The notes: a model not told the origin generated them from the sequence alone. Positions 41,387 through 50,867 are shown, counted from the stretch's first letter. The stretch: 64,000 nucleotides of DNA from Lentzea aerocolonigenes (GCF_000955955.1 NZ_JYJG01000069.1:20271-84270); one strand, 5' to 3'. Translations and numbers: made by a program.

Positions 41387-42046
41387 TCACTGTGTAGCGC
41401 GCAACGCTAGTTCAAGGTCACGCACATCGGTCGCATCCCACGGCTGTTCCCAGCCGCCGAGTGCGATCAGGCCGTTGATCAACCCCGCGGTGAAGCCCCA
41501 CACCAGCATGCCCGGCGCGGAGAAGGCCGCTCCGACGTAACCCGCAGGGTGACGCACCCGGAACCTGTTCGCAGGATCGGCGAGGTGCGCGACCGGCACC
41601 CGCGCGACGGCGGCGGTCTCCGCCGGGTCGACAGGTGCGACGGGGCTCGGCTGTTCCCAGTAGGCGAGCACGGGTGTGACCACGAACCCGGACACCGGCA
41701 CGTACAGCTCCGGCAGCAGGGCGAGCGGTCTCACTCCTTCCGCAAGTACACCTGTCTCCTCGTAAGCCTCGCGTAATGCGGTGGCGACGGGCCCGTCGTC
41801 GGTCGGGTCGGACGCCCCGCCGGGGAACGCGACCTGGCCCGGATGCGAGCCCAGCGTGTCCGAACGGCGCAGCAGCAACACGTCCGGCCCGTGGACCTCG
41901 TCCTCGCCGAACAACATCAGCACGGACGCCTCGCGCACGCCCTCTGACGGCGCCCGAGGGACCCGCATGAACGTGCTCGCGTCGATCGTCTCGGTGGCCT
42001 TGGCCAGGCGCAGCATCCAGTCGGGTGGCTCTGCTGCCTCCGTCAT
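41387..42046 (-). CDS. Nudix hydrolase (CoA-pyrophosphatase type)
   Basis: 219 aa. Nudix box VAFPGGASDP and REAYEETGV, preceded by LLLRRSDTLGSHPGQ, a UPF0035-like feature of CoA diphosphatases. Equivalent of Rv3672c. The start overlaps tlpA by ATGA. Confidence 0.92.
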   Translation of the reverse strand: MTEAAEPPDWMLRLAKATETIDASTFMRVPRAPSEGVREASVLMLFGEDEVHGPDVLLLRRSDTLGSHPGQVAFPGGASDPTDDGPVATALREAYEETGVLAEGVRPLALLPELYVPVSGFVVTPVLAYWEQPSPVAPVDPAETAAVARVPVAHLADPANRFRVRHPAGYVGAAFSAPGMLVWGFTAGLINGLIALGGWEQPWDATDVRDLELALRATQ

Positions 42047-42603
42047 CGAACCGCCTTCTCCACCTGCTCGGGCGTCTGGAAGTACGGCGGATCCGTGATC
42101 TGCCGGACCAACCCGTCCGCTGATACGTAATACGTGGCGGGAAGCGGCTTCGGCGCCTTGACGCGCTTGCGAAGTTCATCGGCGCCGTCGAACACCGAGG
42201 GCAGCCGCACGCCGAGCTTCGCGAGCAGCTCCAGGCCGTCGGCTTCCCTGCTGTCCACAAGAACTGGGACGACCGGGACGGCACCTGGTTGCTTCGCATA
42301 CGTTTCGAGCACGGGCAGCTCCTGCTGACACGGCTGGCACCAGGTCGCCCAGAAGTTGATCAGCATCGGCCCCTTCAGCGCGAGGGCCGTCCGGGTGCCG
42401 TCGCCGAGGCACGTGACGTCTACGCCGCCTGGTGCGCCGGGCACGCACGGCCGCAGCTGGGCCTGCGCGCGCAACGCGGCAACGTCCTGGGCCGGGCGGG
42501 TCGGCGTGGGCGGCTCCGGTGACTTGTCACGGGGCCAGAGCGCCACGACACCCGCCACGCCCAGGACGAGCACGAGGACGAGCCAGCGAGTGCGGTTGTT
42601 CAC
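42043..42603 (-). CDS. TlpA-like membrane-anchored thioredoxin
   Basis: 186 aa. Anchor [18 protein letters not shown], then a thioredoxin fold with [15 protein letters not shown] (active-site C-x-x-C) and a cis-Pro in PLPATYYV. Two more cysteines (RPCVPG, VTCLGD) sit before the domain. Equivalent of Rv3673c. GTG 42603 overlaps the nth stop. Periplasmic thiol-disulfide exchange, possibly toward MarP. Confidence 0.92.
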   Translation of the reverse strand: MNNRTRWLVLVLVLGVAGVVALWPRDKSPEPPTPTRPAQDVAALRAQAQLRPCVPGAPGGVDVTCLGDGTRTALALKGPMLINFWATWCQPCQQELPVLETYAKQPGAVPVVPVLVDSREADGLELLAKLGVRLPSVFDGADELRKRVKAPKPLPATYYVSADGLVRQITDPPYFQTPEQVEKAVR

Positions 42604-43364
42604 CCCACCAGCTTCTCACCGGACCGGACTCGGTCGGCGAGCTCCAGCAGGTGCGGCTTCTCGTCGCCCTTCACGAGTTTGGCGGCCTTCACCGGGTCCT
42701 CGGGGCCGATGCCGTACGACGGGCAGTCCTTCATCAGCAGACAAGCCCCGCACGCAGGGGTTTTGGCGTGGCAGACGCGACGGCCGTGGAAGATGATCCA
42801 GTGCGACGCCATGGTCCAGTCGCGCTTCTCGATGATCGCGCCGATGGCGTGCTCGACCTTGACCGCGTCCTCTTCCGCGGTCCAGCCCCAACGGCGGACG
42901 AGACGCCCGAAGTGGGTGTCGACTGTGATGCCGGGCACATCGAACGCGTTGCCGAGAACCACGTTGGCCGTCTTGCGTCCTACACCTGGGAGCTTCACCA
43001 GCTCCTCGAGAGTGCCGGGAACCACACCGTCGTACTGCTCCACAAGAGCAGCACCGAGACCTAGCAGAGACGTTGCCTTGTTCCGGTAGAAACCGGTCGG
43101 GCGGATCATCTCTTCGAGTTCGACCCGGTCGGCGCCGGCGTAGTCGGCGGCCGTCGGGTACTTCGCGAAGAGCGCGGGAGTGACCTCGTTGACCTTCTTG
43201 TCGGTGCACTGGGCGGACAGCACCACCGCCACGACCAGCTCGAGCGGCGTGGTGAAGTCCAGCTCGCAGTGCGCGTCGGGGTATCCCTCGGCAAGCACGC
43301 GCACCATCCGGCGGGCCCTGCGGGTCAGACCGACTTTGGTTTCCGGCTTCTTGGTTGCGGGCAC
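42600..43364 (-). CDS. nth: Endonuclease III
   Basis: About 254 aa base-excision repair glycosylase/lyase. [11 protein letters not shown], the HhH motif [13 protein letters not shown], the catalytic Asp in TVDTHFGRL, and the 4Fe-4S ligands in [17 protein letters not shown]. Equivalent of Rv3674c. GTG 43364 chosen; the frame extends to 43592 without homology. Confidence 0.96.
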   Translation of the reverse strand: MPATKKPETKVGLTRRARRMVRVLAEGYPDAHCELDFTTPLELVVAVVLSAQCTDKKVNEVTPALFAKYPTAADYAGADRVELEEMIRPTGFYRNKATSLLGLGAALVEQYDGVVPGTLEELVKLPGVGRKTANVVLGNAFDVPGITVDTHFGRLVRRWGWTAEEDAVKVEHAIGAIIEKRDWTMASHWIIFHGRRVCHAKTPACGACLLMKDCPSYGIGPEDPVKAAKLVKGDEKPHLLELADRVRSGEKLVG

Positions 43365-43443
43365 TGATTCAGCGTAGTCAACACGCCGACACGACCCCCT
43401 AGACGCGTACTCGAATCCCTCATGCGCCACACTGCGGAGCATC

Positions 43444-43683
43444 ATGACTGCCTGGTTTGTGATCGTCGTCCCGATCGTGATCATGTTCTTCGCGCTCTTC
43501 ATGGAGCGCGTCGAAGCGAAGCTCCGGCACGTCGCCGTGCAGGAGAACGAGGTCGAGGAGTTCCTGGAGTCCGCCAGGCCTGATGAGGTCAAGGCGCTCT
43601 ACGGACACGGCATCGGTCGCGCCCTCGAGCTGTTCCGCCTGCGTCGTCGCGGCCGCGGTGGTGTGCGCAAGCGCGTCCGCTAG
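43444..43683 (+). CDS. Small single-span membrane protein (Rv3675-like)
   Basis: 79 aa. N-terminal helix [20 protein letters not shown], an acidic middle ([16 protein letters not shown]) and a very basic C-terminus ([14 protein letters not shown]). Lies between nth and crp, as Rv3675 does. Function unknown. Confidence 0.8.
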   Translation: MTAWFVIVVPIVIMFFALFMERVEAKLRHVAVQENEVEEFLESARPDEVKALYGHGIGRALELFRLRRRGRGGVRKRVR

Positions 43684-43890
43684 TGGCCCCTGTGCTGGCA
43701 GCCACCCGAATGGCGTAAACTGATTCGTTGGGCTCTGGATCGAGTCAGTCGGGTTGTTCCTAGTAAGACGGCGAGCCGGGCGGCGATCCACAACACAGCC
43801 CTTAGACTGCAACGCAGTGATCGGCGGCACGGCGCTGACTCCACCAAAGATGGTGGTAGGCGTGCCGTCGCGTCGATTAGGAGGGACGAG

Positions 43891-44565
43891 GTGGACGAGA
43901 CCCTGGCGCGAGCGGGCATCTTCCAGGGGGTTGACCCAGCGGCCGCAGAGGCACTGGCGCAGACCCTGGAGACGGTGGAGTTCCCGCGTGGCCACGTGAT
44001 CTTCGCGGAGGGTGAGCCGGGCGATCGCCTGTACATCATCCAGTCCGGCAAGGTGAAGATCGGCCGCAAGTCGCCGGACGGCCGCGAGAACCTGTTGGGG
44101 ATCTTCGGACCTTCCGACATGTTCGGCGAACTGTCCATTTTCGATCCCGGGCCCCGCACGTCGACTGCGACGACGGTGACCGAGGTGCGCGCGGTGTCCA
44201 TGGACCGCCCCGCGCTCCGGCAGTGGATCACCAACCGGCCGGAGATCGCCGAGCAGCTTCTCCGGGCGCTGGCCCGCAGGCTGCGCCGGACGAACTCGAT
44301 GCTGGCCGACCTGATCTTCACGGACGTGCCCGGCCGCGTCGCCAAGGCGTTGCTGCAGCTCGCGCAGCGCTTCGGCTCGCAGGAGGCCGGTCTGCTCCGC
44401 GTCACGCACGACCTGACGCAGGAGGAGATCGCCCAGTTCGTCGGCGCGTCCCGCGAGACCGTGAACAAGGCTCTGGCCGACTTCGCGCACCGCGGCTGGC
44501 TGCGACTGGAAGGCAAGAGCGTGCTGATCCTGGACCCGGAGCGGTTGGCTCGCCGGGCCCGTTAA
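43891..44565 (+). CDS. crp: Crp/Fnr-family cAMP-type regulator (GlxR/Crp)
   Basis: 224 aa. Cyclic-nucleotide pocket [18 protein letters not shown] with the conserved G-E-L and R-T-S, then the [23 protein letters not shown]. Equivalent of Rv3676, a global regulator in actinobacteria. GTG 43891 follows AGGAGG. Preceded by a 207-bp gap; its own upstream region has no obvious TGTGA-N6-TCACA site. Confidence 0.95.
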   Translation: MDETLARAGIFQGVDPAAAEALAQTLETVEFPRGHVIFAEGEPGDRLYIIQSGKVKIGRKSPDGRENLLGIFGPSDMFGELSIFDPGPRTSTATTVTEVRAVSMDRPALRQWITNRPEIAEQLLRALARRLRRTNSMLADLIFTDVPGRVAKALLQLAQRFGSQEAGLLRVTHDLTQEEIAQFVGASRETVNKALADFAHRGWLRLEGKSVLILDPERLARRAR

Positions 44566-44732
44566 GGCACTTCCGGAGACGCGAGCGAGCTTGTTCTTCG
44601 CGAGTTCACGCTGGTCGTCCGTTCGCCTCTTCGTCGTGATTCGGCGAAGCCCAATTCAGGGCGAAGCGGCGGGCGGATGATCAGCTCCTCGGCGAACTCG
44701 CACGGAGTCTGCGAAGCAGCGACCAAACACAG

Positions 44733-44770
44733 AGGACCGGGCGCCACCCCCGACGTGGCGCACCGGTCCT
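44733..44770 (+). terminator. Terminator downstream of crp
   Basis: AGGACCGG-GCGCCAC pairs with GTGGCGC-ACCGGTCCT (one bulged T), a 15-bp stem followed by TTGTGC. Confidence 0.8.
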
Positions 44771-45010
44771 TTGTGCTGCACGGCCCATCCCCCGACGAAC
44801 CGTGCCTTCCATCCCTCTGGCGCGCAGGCCCCGACCCTCAAGCCAGAGGTTGGTCTCGGTGGATGAGTCAACTTTCGCACGTCTCCACCCCGACCACTCA
44901 AGCCCTTTCACCCTCAAGGACCCTATGAGTGGCCGATTCGTTGCATGTTTCACCCGGTCATCCCATTCCCGTGACCCAATCGCAATCATGGTGACCCTGC
45001 GCACCCGACC

Positions 45011-45044
45011 TGGTACTTCCGTACCAGATTTGGCATACTGGTAC
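45011..45044 (+). promoter_or_regulatory. MFS promoter with operator palindrome
   Basis: TGGTAC-TTCC-GTACCA (45011-45026) is a perfect palindrome, with a third TGGTAC at 45039-45044. CATACT (45034-45039) is a likely -10, 7 nt before the ATG, so the mRNA is probably leaderless and the palindrome covers the -35 region. A repressor site is likely. Confidence 0.6.
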
Positions 45045-45046
45045 AC

Positions 45047-46303
45047 ATGTCCCACTCTGCCCGTCTCTCCGACTACCGCGCTGCTCTGACGACCCCCGGC
45101 ATGCGCGGCCCCGTGGTCGCGTCTCTGCTCGCCCGCCTCCCGATCGCGATGGTCGGGCTCTCGCTGCTGCTCTACGTGGAGCGCGCGACGGGTTCGTTCG
45201 CGGTCGCCGGCATGGTCTCGGCGGCGGCGCTGGTGGGCGTGGCTCTCGGCTCCGTCGTGCAGGGCCGGCTGATGGACCGCTTCGGCCCCACCCGCCCGTT
45301 GATGTTCGTGACCGGCCTGTTCGCGTTGTTCGTGAGCGTGTCGGTGATCGCGGTCGAGGCCGGTGCTCCCGTGTTCGTGCTGGTTCCGCTGGCCCTCGGC
45401 GTCGGCGCCTTTGAGCCGATGGTGGGCTCGGCGTCGCGTGCGCTGTGGGAGCGGATGGTGCCTTCCGGCGCGACGAGGATGGCGGCCTACGCCTACGAGT
45501 CGATCAGCATGGAGGTCTTCTTCATCCTCGGACCGGGTCTCGCCGGTCTGCTGCTGGCGGCGCCGTGGGCGGGCACCGGTGTGGTCGTCGGGGCCGTGAT
45601 GATGGTCTTCGGTGCGCTGTGGTTCGCCTTCAACCCCGTCGTGCGTGCCTGGGGTCCGGTTGCTGCCACGCCTCGTCCGCTGCTCGGTGCGTTCGCCTAC
45701 CCCGGCATGCGGACCGTGGCCTTGGCTGCTCTGGGCTTCGGCGTGACGATCGGTTTCGTCGAGGTGGCAGTGCCGGCGTTCGCGAAGGCCGCGGGCCACG
45801 CCTCGATGGGCGGCCTGATGCTGTCGCTGTGGTCGATCAGCTCGGTGATCTTCGGCGTGCTCTACGGCATGCGCCCGTGGCCGCGCCCGATGCACCTGCG
45901 CCTGCCGGTGCTGCTGGGCGGGTTCGGTCTGCTGTCGCTGCTGCTGGCGATCCCCGCTTCGCTGGTGGGCCTCGGCTTGGCGTTGTTCGTCGTCGGCACG
46001 TTGATCACGCCGCAGTCGACCGCGCACTCCGCGGCGATCGAGCAGGTCACGCCCAACGGCATGGCCGCGGAGGCGTTCGGCTGGGTGATCACCTCGGTGA
46101 CCGTCGGCCTCGCCATCGGCCAGGGCCTGTCCGGCCAGCTGATCGAACACTTCGGCACGCGCCCGGCGTTCGTCGCCTCCGGTGTGGCCGGTCTGCTGAT
46201 CGCTTCGGCCGTGTGGCTGCTGCGCGGCACCGTCCGCCGCGGCGTGCCTCGCTCGGAGGAGCCGCTGCCGGCGCGCTCCGAGATGGACCTCGCCGCCCGC
46301 TGA
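45047..46303 (+). CDS. Major facilitator superfamily transporter
   Basis: 418 aa with 12 predicted helices. RLPIAMVGLSLLLYVERATG, the A-type loop QGRLMDRFGPTRPL, and a central break after about residue 200. Drug-exporter-like; the substrate is unknown. Operator-controlled. Convergent with the beta-clamp-like gene across a terminator. Confidence 0.9.
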   Translation: MSHSARLSDYRAALTTPGMRGPVVASLLARLPIAMVGLSLLLYVERATGSFAVAGMVSAAALVGVALGSVVQGRLMDRFGPTRPLMFVTGLFALFVSVSVIAVEAGAPVFVLVPLALGVGAFEPMVGSASRALWERMVPSGATRMAAYAYESISMEVFFILGPGLAGLLLAAPWAGTGVVVGAVMMVFGALWFAFNPVVRAWGPVAATPRPLLGAFAYPGMRTVALAALGFGVTIGFVEVAVPAFAKAAGHASMGGLMLSLWSISSVIFGVLYGMRPWPRPMHLRLPVLLGGFGLLSLLLAIPASLVGLGLALFVVGTLITPQSTAHSAAIEQVTPNGMAAEAFGWVITSVTVGLAIGQGLSGQLIEHFGTRPAFVASGVAGLLIASAVWLLRGTVRRGVPRSEEPLPARSEMDLAAR

Positions 46304-46334
46304 GCCCTTTTTGTTGCACACGCGGCATCTCCGC

Positions 46335-46369
46335 GCACGCGGGGAAGGGGACGCGGGGTCCCCGCGTGC
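46335..46369. terminator. Bidirectional terminator between MFS and clamp-like genes
   Basis: GCACGCGGGGA (46335-46345) with TCCCCGCGTGC (46359-46369), 11-bp stem, 13-nt loop, between two convergent genes. Confidence 0.75.
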
Positions 46370-46400
46370 GGTGTGAGCGCACGAAAGGGCCCCGCGTGCC

Positions 46401-47492
46401 TCAAGCGACTGAGCGCATTGGCACGACCAAGTAGGTCAGTTCGACGCCGTCTTCGCCCGGTGTCGAGGTGAGCACGGTGGACCGCAGGCCGTCCTGGATC
46501 TTCAACTCGATCCGGCGGCCTGCGAACGCCTTCAGCGCGTCCGCGAGGTAGCGGGCCTGGAACGTCTTGGTCAGCCGGTCGCCTTCGACCGTGGCCTTGA
46601 CGAACTCCTCCGACTCGCCCTGCTGCGGATCGCTGCCCTTGACGCGGAGTTCCGAGTCCTCGACCTGAATGGTCACCGCCTGGTGCGGGCCGCCGTAGGG
46701 CGTGGCTCTGCGGACGGCGCGGGCGAGTGCGTCCGCGTCGACGAGCACCGTGCTGTCGATGACTGCCTCCAGGAGTCGGCGCGCCCGGTCGTCCGGGAAC
46801 GGAGCGGCCAGCAGTGCGGTGGAGATCTCGTTGTGGTCCCAGGTGAGGCCGATGCGGTCGGCGTTCGCGTGCAGGGCGACCCTGCCGGTGGCCTGCCTGG
46901 CCGCTTCCACGAGGGGCTTCGCCGGTACCAACAGGTCGAGTTGACCTTCTTGTTCCCACGGCAGCGTGGCGTAGGCCATGCGGTAGCGATCTGTGGCCAT
47001 CACGTGCAGCTTCCGCGCGTCCGACTGGATCCGGATGCCGGTGAAGATCGGCAACGCGTCGTCCTTGCTCGCCGCGCCCGCCACCGCCGCGATGGTCTTG
47101 AGGTGGCCGGCGTCGACGGTGCCCTGCCTGGGCGGCAGGTTCGGAATTCCGGGGTGGTCGTTCAGGTCCAGCAACGGGAGCGCGAACCTCGACGTCGGTG
47201 TGCGGATCGCCAGCCGCTGGCCTTCTACTTTCAGCCGCACCTGCGGGTCGTCCAGCGCCTGGAGGGTCGCCGCCAGCGGTTTCGCGGGCACGAGCACCTC
47301 GCCTTCGGTGTGGACTGTCGCGTTCACGGTCAGCCGGACGCCGTGCTCCTGGTCGCTGCCCGCGACCTCGACGTGAGTCCCGGCCTTGATGCGCAGCCCG
47401 GCCAGGACCGGGTCGAGCACGCGGGCGGGCAACAGCCGCGCCACCTCGGCGGCGGCCCCGGCCAGCTCGGCTGTCGTGACGGTGAGGTCCAT
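46401..47492 (-). CDS. DNA polymerase III beta-clamp paralogue
   Basis: About 363 aa with three clamp domains. MDLTVTTAELAGAAAEVARL at the start, RIQSDARKLHVMATDRYRMA in domain 2, and ELTYLVVPMRSVA at the end replacing the M-P-M-R-L type tail of housekeeping DnaN. No dnaA, recF or gyr gene is near, so this is a second copy away from oriC. Possible roles are a specialised or stress clamp, or target protection (griselimycin producers carry an extra clamp, GriR). ATG 47492 chosen. Confidence 0.85.
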   Translation of the reverse strand: MDLTVTTAELAGAAAEVARLLPARVLDPVLAGLRIKAGTHVEVAGSDQEHGVRLTVNATVHTEGEVLVPAKPLAATLQALDDPQVRLKVEGQRLAIRTPTSRFALPLLDLNDHPGIPNLPPRQGTVDAGHLKTIAAVAGAASKDDALPIFTGIRIQSDARKLHVMATDRYRMAYATLPWEQEGQLDLLVPAKPLVEAARQATGRVALHANADRIGLTWDHNEISTALLAAPFPDDRARRLLEAVIDSTVLVDADALARAVRRATPYGGPHQAVTIQVEDSELRVKGSDPQQGESEEFVKATVEGDRLTKTFQARYLADALKAFAGRRIELKIQDGLRSTVLTSTPGEDGVELTYLVVPMRSVA

Positions 47493-47549
47493 GACTGGGA
47501 CGCTAGCGAGAGGGTCTGACAATTTCGGACGGCGGAACGGAGCGCAAGC

Positions 47550-47972
47550 ATGTCGTCTCAGCCGGTGACGGACGGATGTCTGATCTGTGCCAAGCACCGC
47601 GGTTCTGGACCGCTGGTCGGACCGGTGGTGTGGTCGTCCGAGCTGGTCGTCGTCTCGCACCAGCCCGTGGGGATGCTGGGACATCTGTTCGTGGAGACGC
47701 GTCGGCATGTGGCGACTTTGGATTCACTCACGGTCCCGGAAGTCGAGGCGGTGGCTCGGGCGGTGCGGCTCGTGGCGATGGGACTGCGGGCGGAGTTGGC
47801 TCCCGAGTTCGTGTTCTCGGCCGTGGCCGGGCGGCAGGTGGCGCACTTCCACCAGCACGTGTTCGTCCGCCATCAGGGCACGCCGGAAGCGTTGGCGTGG
47901 CACGAGGACTGGGCTGAAGCGCCGACTGGTGACGTCGGCGCACTCAGCACGGTTCTGAGCAGGTACTTCTAG
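47550..47972 (+). CDS. HIT-family protein
   Basis: 140 aa. HIT triad VAHFHQHVFVRH (H-x-H-x-H) and an N-terminal Cys pair, DGCLICAKH. Hydrolases or transferases of this fold act on dinucleoside polyphosphates or nucleotide conjugates. Divergent from the clamp-like gene with about 57 bp between. Shares its stop palindrome CTAG with the convergent gene. Confidence 0.88.
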   Translation: MSSQPVTDGCLICAKHRGSGPLVGPVVWSSELVVVSHQPVGMLGHLFVETRRHVATLDSLTVPEVEAVARAVRLVAMGLRAELAPEFVFSAVAGRQVAHFHQHVFVRHQGTPEALAWHEDWAEAPTGDVGALSTVLSRYF

Positions 47973-48865
47973 GCCCCGGCCTTGCGCCTGGCGAGATCGA
48001 TGATCCGTTGCAGGTGCAGGCCGCGGCGCACGTCGCACTCGTGGGTCGTGGTGCCGCTGTGCACCATGGCCACGAAGTCGTCGAGCAGGTTGGTGAAGCA
48101 GTCCAGAGCAGGGGTGTCACGGTTGGACAGCGTTCGGTGGCCGTTGGTTCCGAAGATCGTGAAATCGGCGAAGGGCGGTTGCATCGGCAGCGAGAGGCAC
48201 AACGAGACGGTGCTGGTCGCGCCGCCTGCGTGCTGCAGGATCAGCTGCCACAAACCGGTCTCCGACACGTGCGCCGCGATCACGTCGGTGATCTCCCCGA
48301 GAGCCGCGTCGAGCAGATCGAACGCGTGCGGGCCGACGTCGTCCAGCGCGCCCTTCTCGTGGCGCCACGGCGAGTTCGAGAACGGGCCGTCCAGCAGGGC
48401 GCCCGCGAGCCAGCGGCTGTCGGCTCCGGTCCAGCCGCCGGTGCGGTGCAGCTGGGCGAGCATCTCCTTGGTCTCCGGGGCGTAGCGGCGGGTCAGCACG
48501 ACCAGGGACGCGACACCCGCTTCCTCCACGGCCGAAACCAGCTCGGCGGCGACGGAGACCGACGAAGCGATCGGCTTCTCCAGCACGAGGTGCTTGCCGG
48601 CCCGCGCGGCCTCGATCGCCATCGGGCCCTGCACGTCCGGCGGCACGCAGAAGGCCACCGCGTCCACAGTGGACAGCATCGAGGCGTAGTCCTCGAACGG
48701 TTCCGCACCATGAGCCGCAGCGAGCGAAGCCGCCGCCTCACCACGACGCGCCCACACGCCGGTCAGCGTCGTGCCGGGGTGGTTCGCGATACCGGGAGCG
48801 TGGATCATCTGGGCCCACGGGCCCGCACCGACAAGTCCTACGCGCAGCTGTTCGTCCACTCGCAC
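47969..48865 (-). CDS. Gfo/Idh/MocA-family oxidoreductase
   Basis: About 298 aa. NAD(P)-binding GLVGAGPWAQMIHAP, the E-K-P motif in LVLEKPIASS, and the C-terminal domain with GALDDVGPHAFDLLDAALG. Likely acts on a sugar or cyclitol; substrate unknown. GTG 48865 is preferred (AGGA upstream); 48859 is possible. The stop overlaps the HIT gene by 4 bp. Confidence 0.9.
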   Translation of the reverse strand: MRVDEQLRVGLVGAGPWAQMIHAPGIANHPGTTLTGVWARRGEAAASLAAAHGAEPFEDYASMLSTVDAVAFCVPPDVQGPMAIEAARAGKHLVLEKPIASSVSVAAELVSAVEEAGVASLVVLTRRYAPETKEMLAQLHRTGGWTGADSRWLAGALLDGPFSNSPWRHEKGALDDVGPHAFDLLDAALGEITDVIAAHVSETGLWQLILQHAGGATSTVSLCLSLPMQPPFADFTIFGTNGHRTLSNRDTPALDCFTNLLDDFVAMVHSGTTTHECDVRRGLHLQRIIDLARRKAGA

Positions 48866-48873
48866 ATCCTGCC

Positions 48874-49230
48874 TCAGGAGTAACTGGCCTTGGGCACGAA
48901 GATCTCGCCCCCGTTGTCGAACTTCAGGCGCACGCCGTCGGATGAGACCTCGCGGTCCGGGTCGTGTTCCCAGCCGTTGGGCACCGTCACGACGTGGCCG
49001 CGGTCTGCGGAAGGGCCCAGCCAGATCTCGTAGTAGGTGCCGCCCACGAGCCGTTCGACCTTCTTCACGTACACGCCGGGTGCAGTGGGGGTCGGCTCGA
49101 CGCTGATCACGGTCGTGCGGTCCGGCACGAACATCACCACGCCGGCCACCGCGGTCATGCCGGTGCCCAGGATCGCTCCGAGCAGGAACAGCAGGATCTT
49201 CACCAGGCAGCCGGAGACGTTCGTCGCCAT
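48874..49230 (-). CDS. Small secreted or membrane-anchored protein
   Basis: 118 aa. MATNVSGCLVKILLFLLGAI then a hydrophobic stretch to VVMFVP forms a single N-terminal helix. The rest is beta-rich: YEIWLGPSADRGHVVTVP, GVRLKFDNGGEIFVPK. It lies directly before the oxidoreductase (9-bp gap). No known family. Confidence 0.7.
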   Translation of the reverse strand: MATNVSGCLVKILLFLLGAILGTGMTAVAGVVMFVPDRTTVISVEPTPTAPGVYVKKVERLVGGTYYEIWLGPSADRGHVVTVPNGWEHDPDREVSSDGVRLKFDNGGEIFVPKASYS

Positions 49231-49269
49231 CACACCATCCTCGGGTAAGCGCGGTCGTACGCTCGGAGA

Positions 49270-50064
49270 ATGCCCGACGACATGACCTTGCCGGGAAACC
49301 TGGTACCCGCCGAGCCACCAGCTCAACCCGCCGCGCCCCGCGATGCCGTCACCGTGGTGCTCCTGCGAGACGGCGACCAAGGCCTCGAAGCGTTCCTGCT
49401 GCGCCGGGTGAAGGGCATGGCGTTCGCGGGCGGCATGACCGTCTTCCCCGGTGGTGGCGTTGATCAACGTGACGCCGACACATCCGTCGCCTGGGCAGGA
49501 CCGCCGCCGCAGTGGTGGGGCGAGGTCTTCGGCGTCGACCCCGCGACGGCCCGCGCGTTCGTGTGCGCGGCGGTCCGGGAAACCTTCGAGGAGTCCGGCG
49601 TCCTGCTCGCGGGCCCGGACGAGAACTCGGTCGTCGCGGACACGAAGGCCTACTCCGCAGCCCGTCAGCACCTGGTCGACCGCGAAATTTCACTCGCCCA
49701 GTTCCTCGCGAACGAAAAGCTCGTGCTCCGCGCGGATCTCCTGCGCCCGTGGGCGAACTGGGTGACCCCGCTCGAAGAACCCCGCCGCTACGACACCCGC
49801 TTCTTCGTCGCCGCACTGCCGACCGGCCAACGCGCGGACGGCGAGACCACCGAGGCGTCCGACGCGAGCTGGCAGACGCCCGCCGAGGCCATCCAGGACG
49901 CCCAGGACGGCCGCCGCATGCTCATGCCGCCGACCTGGCGCACCCTCGACGAGGTCGGCGCGCTCGGCAGCGTCGAGAAGGTCATGGCCGAACAACGCAG
50001 CGTCGAGAAGATCATCCCCAAGCTGATCCGCGACGGCGACACGATCCGGGTGGTGTTCCCGTGA
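49270..50064 (+). CDS. Nudix hydrolase with split Nudix box
   Basis: 264 aa. FPGGGVDQRDAD then, after about 30 inserted residues, VRETFEESGVLL: the Nudix box is interrupted, as in NUDT7/NUDT19-type proteins. Equivalent position to the nudix gene upstream of the MBL protein in actinobacteria. Overlaps the next gene by GTGA. Confidence 0.88.
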   Translation: MPDDMTLPGNLVPAEPPAQPAAPRDAVTVVLLRDGDQGLEAFLLRRVKGMAFAGGMTVFPGGGVDQRDADTSVAWAGPPPQWWGEVFGVDPATARAFVCAAVRETFEESGVLLAGPDENSVVADTKAYSAARQHLVDREISLAQFLANEKLVLRADLLRPWANWVTPLEEPRRYDTRFFVAALPTGQRADGETTEASDASWQTPAEAIQDAQDGRRMLMPPTWRTLDEVGALGSVEKVMAEQRSVEKIIPKLIRDGDTIRVVFP

Positions 50065-50867
50065 GCGGCTCCCCGCTGATCGGCGCCCGTGCCGCGCACC
50101 CGAGGTACGGCGAGCTTCGTCAGGTGACCGAACACGCCGCCGTGCTGCTGGCCGACAACCCGAGCCCGATGACGCTCGACGGCACCAACACGTGGCTGCT
50201 CAAAGCCCCGGACGCAGGCGAGTACGTCGTCATCGACCCGGGCCCGCTCGACCACGCACACCTCAAGAAGATCGCGGAACAAGGCCGGATCGCCGAGATC
50301 CTGCTGACCCACGGCCACCCCGACCACTCCGAGGGCGCAAAGGAGTTCGGGGAACTGGTCAACGCCCCGGTGCGCGCGCTCGACCCGACCTTCACCTACG
50401 GGTCGGAAGGACTCCGGGACGGCGACGTGATCACCAGCGCGGGCCTGGAACTGCGCGTCCTCGGCACTCCTGGCCACACCAGCGACTCGCTGTGCTTCGT
50501 GATCGATGGCGAGGCGGTGCTGACCGGCGACACGGTCCTGGGCCGCGGCACCACGATCGTCGCCCACCCGGACGGCAAGCTCGGCGACTACTTCGAGTCC
50601 CTCAAACTGCTGGCCGAGCTCCCGGAGAACACCGCGGTCCTGCCCGGCCACGGACCGGAACTCAAGGACGCCGGCGAGGCCGCGCGGATGTACCTGGCCC
50701 ACCGCACCCAACGCCTGGAACAGGTCCGCAAGGCCGTCGAACACCTCGGCGGCACGCCCACCCCGCGCCAGGTCGTCGAGATCGTCTACAAGGACGTCGA
50801 CAGGGTGCTGTGGCCCGCCGCGGAGTGGTCCGTGCGGGCCCAGCTGGAGTACCTGCGAACCTACTGA
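50061..50867 (+). CDS. Metallo-beta-lactamase-fold hydrolase (Rv3677c-like)
   Basis: About 268 aa. ILLTHGHPDHSEG (HxHxDH) and VLGTPGHTSDS and VLTGDTVLGRG supply the metal ligands; a C-terminal winged-helix-like tail resembles LACTB2. Probably a nuclease or thioester hydrolase. Coupled to the nudix gene. Confidence 0.92.
   Translation: MSGSPLIGARAAHPRYGELRQVTEHAAVLLADNPSPMTLDGTNTWLLKAPDAGEYVVIDPGPLDHAHLKKIAEQGRIAEILLTHGHPDHSEGAKEFGELVNAPVRALDPTFTYGSEGLRDGDVITSAGLELRVLGTPGHTSDSLCFVIDGEAVLTGDTVLGRGTTIVAHPDGKLGDYFESLKLLAELPENTAVLPGHGPELKDAGEAARMYLAHRTQRLEQVRKAVEHLGGTPTPRQVVEIVYKDVDRVLWPAAEWSVRAQLEYLRTY

Larger units (their letters stand above)
44566..45046. other. Intergenic region between crp and MFS gene
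   Basis: About 480 bp. Holds a terminator 165 bp after crp (listed) and the MFS promoter/operator at its right end (listed). The stretch 44571-44730 has no supported ORF and could be a long crp 3' UTR or a small RNA. Confidence 0.6.

Noticed and set aside
44681..46321. Long leftward frame opposite the MFS gene
   Set aside because: Low-complexity Arg/His/Gln shadow; the MFS protein has proper membrane helices.
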